The translations under genes were made by a program, and so were the position numbers. Source: Winogradskyella sp. (lineage in GTDB: Bacteria > Bacteroidota > Bacteroidia > Flavobacteriales > Flavobacteriaceae). From it: a stretch of DNA of 9,741 bases. Below the pieces are notes generated by a model that did no database searches, was not told the DNA's origin, and worked only from the letters and a program-made list of their open reading frames with translations. Location of the stretch: contig JASBSE010000621.1 of assembly GCA_030149115.1 (NCBI GenBank), positions 1 through 9,741 on the forward strand. The letters are read 5' to 3'. This document shows, piece after piece, positions 5,134-9,741 of this stretch; position 1 is the first letter of the stretch, and each line of letters opens with the position of its first letter.

Positions 5134-7455
5134 TTATTTCGATTTCAGTTTTATTCCGATATAAAAAGTTCTTGGTTGAGCAGATCCGTAAATGTAATTA
5201 CTGTCTCTATTTTTACCAATGTCAAAATCATCTTGATAAGCGTTAAAAATATTTTTTATTCCACCGTAAACATCCATGCTATTTCCAAGCTTTTCGATTG
5301 GTAGTGTGTAGCCAATTTTTGTACTTAATTCCGAAAAAGCATCAGAAGTAATGATTTCGTCTATCGTTTGGTTAGGTGCTCCTGCAAAATGTGGGATTTT
5401 CATTTTTCCTGTGTAAAGGTAGTTTAGCGTAGCATTCCATTGTTTGTTAGGGGTAAATGTTAATATAGCGTAACCGTAGTCATTTGGTGTTCGGGTAAAT
5501 TCTCGTATTCCTGCTAAACCGTCAATATATTCAACAAGGCTATCAAATTTGCTCGATTGAATAGTAAAACCGCTTTCCAACTGTATTTTTCGGTTATAAT
5601 TGGCTCTTAATTCTAATGTAATTCCTTGCACAGTTGCTCCATCTCCATTTTGTTTTTCAAACAGTTCTCCGTGTTGGTCTTGCCCAATAGGTTGTAAATA
5701 AAAAGCATCTTTTAGCCGATTGTAGAATGCTTCAACGGTAAAACCAGCTATCCAATTTTCCATAGGCTTGTCGTAATTAATGGAAGTACTTAAACTTTGT
5801 GATTTTTCTTGTTTTAAGTTGGGAGACAATGAAACTCTCGAAACACCACCACCTGCAAAAGCAATGTGCAAATCAGTATCAAAAGTTTGTGGTGCTCTAA
5901 ATCCTGTTCCGTAACTAAAGCGAAATTGTGTATTTTCTTTTAGTTTATACAACAAAGAAGCCCTTGGACTAAAAATAGCTTTATCCACCAAATTATGTTT
6001 GTCCATTCTTACACCTGAAAGTAGGGTGAGTTGTGGAATAATTTCCCAGTCACTTTGTAGAAATACGCCAAAATCTTTAGTCGTTTGGTCAATCAAATAT
6101 TCATAAGTCGGAATTTCATCCAACACATCATCATATACATATTCAGCTCCGAGCGTAAACACATTTTTTCCGTTCAGAAAATGATTGACTCTATGATTTA
6201 GTTGTGTGCCAATGTTATAGGTGCTTACATTGGATGTGCCATAAGGCGGATTGGCTACAAATTCGTCATATTCTGTTGTTCCTTGGTTTGGTTGGATACC
6301 TGTGTAATGCTTTCGGTCGGTATTTTGCCAAGCCAAATAAGTAATGAATGAACTGTTATCATTGTTGAAATTAATTTGATAATCAGCACTTGCCATCCAA
6401 ACATCGTGGGTTCGTTCTTCCGATTGTTGGGCAAGATAAGCGGGTTTGTCCGTAACCATTTCACCACCAAACCTATACTCGTGAATGTTACTGATGTTCA
6501 ATTCTAACTTTTGATTTTCTTTGGGAAGGAAAAACAAGTTTGCACCGATGGAAGTGTTTTTGATAAGGGGAATTTCAGAAAAGTTATCATCATTTGCATC
6601 ATAAAATTCACGTTCTCGGTGGTTCATAAAAAGTGAAACACCCGAATTTCTATTTTCAGAAACTAAAGTTGCGTTTCCACTAATTGTATTGTCATTGGTT
6701 TGTCCGTCAATATTTTGATAGGTATAGTCCAATTCGTAACTGTTATTTTTGGGTACTTTGGTAATTACATTCACCGTTCCGCCAATGGCACTTGAACCAT
6801 AAAGTGAAGAGCCTCCACCACGGACAACTTCAATTCGGTCAATCATATTGGCAGGCAACTGCTCCATACCATATAAACCAGTAAGCGGACTAAAAATTGG
6901 GCGACCATTGATTAAAATCTGTGAATAACCACCTGCTAAACCGTTCATTCGCAATTGGGTATAATTACAGGTTTGACAATCGGTTTCAACTCTTAAACCA
7001 GGTTGAAATTTTAATCCTTCTGAAAGATTACACGCCTGAACATTGGTAAGCGTTTGGCTATTGATAACATTCACAATTACAGGAGAATTTGTTTGACGTT
7101 TTTGGGTTTTTGTTGCTGTTACAACAACACCTTCCAGTTCCATTGTTTGCTCTGTAAGATTAAAGTCAAGATTGATTTCAGGCTTATTTTTATCAATGGC
7201 GAACTCTTTTGTAAGGCTCGCATAACCAATATAAGAAGCCGTTATCTTATAATTCCCAAATGGGATTTTATCAATTGTAAATTTCCCTTGATGGTTTGTA
7301 GTTGCTCCATAAGTAGTTGTTTCAATAATAACTTGGGCAAATTCAGCGGGTTGTCCATCTGTTGTAACAATTCCTTTTATAATGCCTGTTTGTGCATTCA
7401 TGGTTTGAAGTAGCAAAGTAAATAGTGCTGTAAATAGTGTAACTTTTATGTTCAT
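5134..7455 (-). CDS. TonB-dependent outer-membrane receptor, probably for a metal or heme ligand
   Basis: A complete 773-aa receptor that would import a scarce ligand across the outer membrane using TonB energy. Order: signal peptide 1-21 (cut after TMNA), carboxypeptidase-regulatory-like domain about 24-105, a TonB-box-like VVVTATK (110-116), plug about 118-235 with the classic ILINGRPIF and IDRIEVVRGGGSSLYGSSAIGG, then a 22-strand-type barrel to the terminal FYIGIKLKSK. Cys160 and Cys163 form a CxxC just before the plug's LRMNGL. The barrel carries FRAP (519-522), His530 and SPNL (544-547), resembling the FRAP-His-NPNL signature of heme receptors, although FRAP alone is widespread. It is divergent from a DtxR/MntR-type regulator with a shared operator region, so metal-responsive repression is the likely control. 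No SusD-like partner is adjacent, which argues against glycan import. The ligand is not determined. Confidence 0.93.
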   Translation of the reverse strand: MNIKVTLFTALFTLLLQTMNAQTGIIKGIVTTDGQPAEFAQVIIETTTYGATTNHQGKFTIDKIPFGNYKITASYIGYASLTKEFAIDKNKPEINLDFNLTEQTMELEGVVVTATKTQKRQTNSPVIVNVINSQTLTNVQACNLSEGLKFQPGLRVETDCQTCNYTQLRMNGLAGGYSQILINGRPIFSPLTGLYGMEQLPANMIDRIEVVRGGGSSLYGSSAIGGTVNVITKVPKNNSYELDYTYQNIDGQTNDNTISGNATLVSENRNSGVSLFMNHREREFYDANDDNFSEIPLIKNTSIGANLFFLPKENQKLELNISNIHEYRFGGEMVTDKPAYLAQQSEERTHDVWMASADYQINFNNDNSSFITYLAWQNTDRKHYTGIQPNQGTTEYDEFVANPPYGTSNVSTYNIGTQLNHRVNHFLNGKNVFTLGAEYVYDDVLDEIPTYEYLIDQTTKDFGVFLQSDWEIIPQLTLLSGVRMDKHNLVDKAIFSPRASLLYKLKENTQFRFSYGTGFRAPQTFDTDLHIAFAGGGVSRVSLSPNLKQEKSQSLSTSINYDKPMENWIAGFTVEAFYNRLKDAFYLQPIGQDQHGELFEKQNGDGATVQGITLELRANYNRKIQLESGFTIQSSKFDSLVEYIDGLAGIREFTRTPNDYGYAILTFTPNKQWNATLNYLYTGKMKIPHFAGAPNQTIDEIITSDAFSELSTKIGYTLPIEKLGNSMDVYGGIKNIFNAYQDDFDIGKNRDSNYIYGSAQPRTFYIGIKLKSK

Positions 7456-7475
7456 CTTGTTTAGTATTCGTCTTG

Positions 7476-7506
7476 CAAAACTAATAAGTTAGATATGTCA
7501 AACAAA
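7476..7506 (-). promoter_or_regulatory. Promoter of the TonB-dependent receptor
   Basis: On the minus strand, TTTG (7506-7503), 19 nt and a perfect TAnnTTTG (TAGTTTTG, 7483-7476) match the Bacteroidota consensus in sequence and spacing. The -7 box lies 20 nt before the ATG at 7455. The -33 box overlaps the 22-bp dyad at 7504-7525. Confidence 0.75.
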
Positions 7507-7525
7507 ATAATTCGATAATTATTTT
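7504..7525. promoter_or_regulatory. 22-bp perfect dyad: predicted metalloregulator operator
   Basis: AAAATAATT (7504-7512) and AATTATTTT (7517-7525) are perfect arms around CGAT. Partial symmetry continues outward (TCAAA at 7498-7502, TTTTGA further right). It sits between the divergent promoters, covers the receptor's -33 box and abuts the regulator's -7 box. Its size fits a DtxR/MntR-family dimer site. The dyad is seen; the binding protein is inferred from the adjacent gene. Confidence 0.7.
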
Positions 7526-7533
7526 TATTTTTG
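7526..7533 (+). promoter_or_regulatory. -7 box of the metalloregulator gene
   Basis: TATTTTTG matches TAnnTTTG exactly, 15 nt before the ATG at 7549. No TTTG is seen at the expected -33 position, where the dyad lies instead, so the promoter may be weak. Its position right after the dyad suggests autoregulation. Confidence 0.5.
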
Positions 7534-7548
7534 ATAAAAAATCATCTA

Positions 7549-8205
7549 ATGGTTTCTTACACAAAAGAGAATTACATCAAGGCTTTGTTTTTTTTGCATC
7601 AAAAAAATGAGGCGATTTCTTTGTCTGATTTAGGCGAAGAATTGCAAGTAAATAAGTCTACGGCAAACGATATGATAAAGAAATTACAAGCGGATGGCAT
7701 TGTGGTTTCTGAAAAATATAAACCCATTAAAATTACAGAAAAAGGCAAACAACGAGCTGCCGAAATTATTAGAAAACATCGTTTATCCGAAATGTTTTTA
7801 ATGCAAATAATGGAGTTTGGTTGGGAAGAAGTACACGAAATTGCCGAAGAGTTAGAGCATATAAAAACTGACCAGTTTTTTGACCGAATGGACGAATTAT
7901 TGGGATTTCCAACTACCGACCCGCACGGTTCTCCTATACCCGATAAAAATGGAAATTTTAATAAACCTAATTATAAACGCCTTTCGCAATTCCCTGAAAA
8001 ATCTACCGTTATTTTAAAAGCATTGCGTGATAGCTCCACCGATTTTTTATTGTTTTTGAACAAAAAAGAAATTCAACTTAACACAAAAATATCCATTGAC
8101 CATATTGAATATTTTGACGGAAGTTATACCATTTCTTACAATGGTCATTCAGATGTTGTTTTAGGAAAAACTATCTGCGACCGATTTTTGGTTGAACAGG
8201 TTTAA
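7549..8205 (+). CDS. DtxR/MntR-family metal-dependent transcriptional regulator
   Basis: A 218-aa three-domain regulator that binds DNA when loaded with divalent metal (Mn or Fe). Residues 1-70 form the winged helix (recognition part LQVNKSTANDMIKKL) with wing KYKPIKIT. Residues 71-125 are the dimerisation and metal domain: RKHRLSEMFL with His77, then WEEVHEIAEELEHI, in which Glu100, Glu103 and His104 align with MntR ligands Glu99, Glu102 and His103. The family hallmark DPHGSPIP follows (124-131), then an SH3-like FeoA-type domain (about 148-218). Glu rather than Cys at the DtxR Cys102 position is MntR-like, but Asn8 replaces the Asp8/Met10 ligand and Lys11 replaces MntR Glu11. The start is the ATG at 7549, not the TTG at 7531, which lies inside the -7 box. 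It is divergent from the TonB receptor, which it probably represses when metal is plentiful. Confidence 0.92.
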   Translation: MVSYTKENYIKALFFLHQKNEAISLSDLGEELQVNKSTANDMIKKLQADGIVVSEKYKPIKITEKGKQRAAEIIRKHRLSEMFLMQIMEFGWEEVHEIAEELEHIKTDQFFDRMDELLGFPTTDPHGSPIPDKNGNFNKPNYKRLSQFPEKSTVILKALRDSSTDFLLFLNKKEIQLNTKISIDHIEYFDGSYTISYNGHSDVVLGKTICDRFLVEQV

Positions 8206-8327
8206 GTTTGTTTGCATTGACTATAACGTGATTCCAGAAATATAATTTGTTAATTAAGCTTTCATTTCCTTTATGGGTTAAAATGGTATGTCTCGTCCTG
8301 AAATATGGCTACAGGTTAAAAATTGAT

Positions 8328-9143
8328 TTACGCTGTTAATTTGTATACCATATTTGGTGTTTGATAGTCTAAAGATAAATGTAATCTTATTTCATTGTAT
8401 AAATTAATTGCATTTTTTGTTGCTCTTTTAGCGTGAGTCACGTTATCAAAGGTCTGATCGAGATAGAACTCATCTTTCAAGATACCGTTTACACGTTCAG
8501 CAATTGCATTTTCATAACAATGATTTTCTTCTGTCATACTAATTTTGATGTTGTTTCTCTTTAAAATTTGAGTGTATACATTGCTACAATATTGTATTCC
8601 TCTATCCGAGTGGTGTATTAGGTTCTCTGTATTTTTAGTTTTATATAATGCCTTTTTAAGGGCTCTGGTACAACCGCTAAGCTCTAGACTATCACTAAGG
8701 TCGTAACCTATGATTTTTCTAGAATACATATCAGTTATAAGAGCCAAGTAACAAAATCCTTTTACAGTTCTGATGTATGTAATATCAGATACCCAAACCT
8801 GATTAGGTCTATTAACAAGCACATCTTTGATGATGTTTTTATGTTTGTAAAACCTATGAAAAGAGTTGGTTGTTCTATAGCTAGGTTTCTTTCTGGTAAT
8901 AAGCATGTTGTGTTTTCTAAGGATATTGAAAAGCGTGTCCCTGCCTACTTTGAGGTTAGCTTTATCAAACTCGTTTTTCAATGATATTTTAAGTTTACGC
9001 ACACCTTCTCTAGGCAAGGATCTGCGTTTTTGGTTGACAATTTGTATGACCTGTTGTTCAATTTTTAAACGTTTATCAGCTCTATATTTATACTTATAGT
9101 ATGCATCACGTTTAAGTCCGAAAGCCATACAAATAGTGGTCAA
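8328..9143 (-). CDS. IS3-family transposase OrfB (DDE catalytic domain)
   Basis: This frame encodes the catalytic half of the transposase, in an rve/integrase-type RNase H fold. An HTH_21-like region (IVNQKRRSLPREGVRKL) precedes the core. The DDE triad is visible: Asp in WVSDITY, Asp in HHSDRGIQY and Glu in NAIAERVNGILKDEF, with the family-typical C-terminal NEIRLHLSLDYQTP. The given start is a TTG at 9143 and is arbitrary. The frame stays open upstream into the end of orfA, where a -1 shift on A9G would produce the OrfAB fusion (8328-9550) that acts as the real transposase. Unshifted OrfB alone would lack the N-terminal DNA-binding part. No internal stop or missing key residue is seen. Confidence 0.92.
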   Translation of the reverse strand: MTTICMAFGLKRDAYYKYKYRADKRLKIEQQVIQIVNQKRRSLPREGVRKLKISLKNEFDKANLKVGRDTLFNILRKHNMLITRKKPSYRTTNSFHRFYKHKNIIKDVLVNRPNQVWVSDITYIRTVKGFCYLALITDMYSRKIIGYDLSDSLELSGCTRALKKALYKTKNTENLIHHSDRGIQYCSNVYTQILKRNNIKISMTEENHCYENAIAERVNGILKDEFYLDQTFDNVTHAKRATKNAINLYNEIRLHLSLDYQTPNMVYKLTA

Positions 9144-9178
9144 AGACGCAAATCCATTAGCATCGTCTTTAGTCTTGC

Positions 9179-9550
9179 TTAACGCTCTATATTTAGCTTT
9201 TTTTTTAGTTCTGCAACAGATTTATAGCCAAGGTCTTCGGCAGCAACTTCCAGGTATGAATCTTGAATCATAGCATCCAGATCTTTTTTGAGCAACAATT
9301 TTTTCAGTTGTTCAATCTCTTTTTGAAGTTCTTTGATTCGTGTTATTTCGTCTTTGGTTTTCACTGTTATTCTAGTGTTCATAAGGTCTTTTCGGTTGTA
9401 CTTCTTAATCCATTCATTAATGGTAGTTGGTGCAATGCCATAAGCCTTACCTAATTGATACTTGTTTAATTTTCCAGTTGTAAGTTCGTCTAAAATTTTC
9501 AGTTTAAAAGGTTCTGAATACCGTCTGATTACTTTGTCATTTTTGTACAT
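9179..9550 (-). CDS. IS3-family transposase OrfA (HTH and leucine zipper)
   Basis: A 123-aa protein that recognises the IS ends. The N-terminal HTH (about 10-50) has EPFKLKILDELTTGKLNKYQ and YGIAPTTINEWIKKY. A leucine-zipper-like coiled coil follows (about 66-90, KDEITRIKELQKEIEQLKKLLLKK), used for oligomerisation in the family. It ends 15 nt after the slippery run, at TAA 9179-9181. OrfA alone often acts as a repressor of its own IS; by -1 frameshifting it supplies the N-terminus of OrfAB. The ATG at 9550 lies 15 nt inside the right inverted repeat. Confidence 0.92.
   Translation of the reverse strand: MYKNDKVIRRYSEPFKLKILDELTTGKLNKYQLGKAYGIAPTTINEWIKKYNRKDLMNTRITVKTKDEITRIKELQKEIEQLKKLLLKKDLDAMIQDSYLEVAAEDLGYKSVAELKKKLNIER
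9197..9206 (-). promoter_or_regulatory. A9G slippery run for -1 ribosomal frameshifting
   Basis: On the minus strand nine A are followed by G (9206-9197), containing the IS3-type heptamer A AAA AAG. In the OrfA frame this reads Lys-Lys-Lys; a -1 shift enters the OrfB frame as AKYRALSKTKDD and continues without a stop into the transposase core. Confidence 0.8.
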
Positions 9551-9600
9551 AATGTTTAAAATTATGTAGCCTTTATTCAGGACGGGTCAAGCTTGCACAT

Positions 9601-9721
9601 AACGGTTTTGTATAAGAATAGTTGCGGGTTTGCGTGCGAGGAATTTCCGAAGGAAATTCAGATGTAGCAAATACGCAACTATCTTTATTTAAGCACAAAA
9701 TAGCAATTATTTTTATACGTT
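9601..9721. repeat. Large cruciform-forming sequence beside the IS
   Basis: Nested arms: AACG/CGTT (9601-9604 with 9718-9721), GTATAA/TTATAC (9610-9615 with 9713-9718), ATAGTTGCG/CGCAACTAT (9618-9626 with 9674-9682), GTTTGC/GCAAAT (9628-9633 with 9667-9672), and a perfect tip GAATTTCC/GGAAATTC (9641-9648 with 9652-9659, loop GAA). No ORF is present. It resembles repeated flavobacterial intergenic sequences with attC-like overall shape, but canonical attC core boxes are not found. Confidence 0.6.
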
Positions 9722-9741
9722 GTTGCCTACAGTTGTTTTTA

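Larger units (their letters stand above)
8289..9589 (-). mobile_element. IS3-family insertion sequence, complete, 1301 bp
   Basis: The ends are imperfect terminal inverted repeats starting TG and matching at 20 of 25 positions, including the shared blocks CGTCCTGAA and GGCTACA. The left end is 8289-8313 and the right end 9565-9589. Inside, on the minus strand, lie orfA and orfB in a -1 relation with a poly-A slippery run, the standard IS3 layout. All three catalytic DDE residues are present, so it looks active. Flanking bases (GGTA on the left, AGCT on the right) do not form an obvious target duplication. Confidence 0.9.

Noticed and set aside
9598..9727. Canonical integron attC site
   Set aside because: The 5' edge ACATAAC and 3' edge GTTGTTG do not fit RYYYAAC and GTTRRRY, and no integron integrase is in the window.
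138..9741. Second copy of the tRNA-Leu 3' end (distal attachment site)
   Set aside because: I found no second copy of the tRNA 3' segment by reading. A core of only a few bases, as serine recombinases can use, could not be recognised this way, so the element's far end is undetermined.

Overview
The window is AT-rich DNA from the Bacteroidota, most likely a flavobacterium. Three things point there: near-perfect Bacteroidota promoters (TTTG, about 19 nt, then TAnnTTTG) instead of sigma70 boxes, a TonB-dependent receptor with an N-terminal carboxypeptidase-regulatory-like domain, and gene starts without Shine-Dalgarno sequences. The window looks like one end of an integrated element next to a tRNA, followed by an accessory region with a metal-uptake locus and an insertion sequence. 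No species call is possible from sequence alone.

Region 1 (1-180): a complete tRNA-Leu(UAG) with its own promoter and hairpin terminator. Region 2 (37-2794, minus strand): an integration module. It consists of a MerR-like HTH regulator, two tiny overlapping ORFs of 32 and 50 aa, and a large serine recombinase. The recombinase reading frame runs antisense through the tRNA terminator and the whole tRNA, which marks this tRNA as the probable attachment site. Region 3 (2795-3630): an array of five 11-bp GTA-headed repeats lies just upstream of a divergent gene. That gene encodes an unusual protein with a ribbon-helix-helix domain, a long coiled coil and a C-terminal membrane segment. A perfect bidirectional terminator closes it.

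Region 4 (3631-5133): a lipoprotein gene with an EGF-like module and a C2-like domain, preceded by a palindrome, then a 144-bp long imperfect hairpin with mutually exclusive pairings, then about 700 bp without a credible gene but with several short hairpins. Region 5 (5134-8205): a divergent pair, a TonB-dependent receptor (minus) and a DtxR/MntR-type metalloregulator (plus). A perfect 22-bp dyad sits between their promoters and overlaps the receptor's -33 box, so metal-dependent repression of the receptor, and probably of the regulator itself, is the simplest reading.

Region 6 (8206-9741): an intact IS3-family element of 1301 bp with orfA, orfB and an A9G slippery run for -1 frameshifting. 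It is followed by a large cruciform-forming sequence at the right edge. The points most worth a second look are the phased repeats plus membrane-anchored RHH protein, the recombinase/tRNA overlap with the small ORFs upstream of it, and the alternative-pairing element upstream of the lipoprotein gene.
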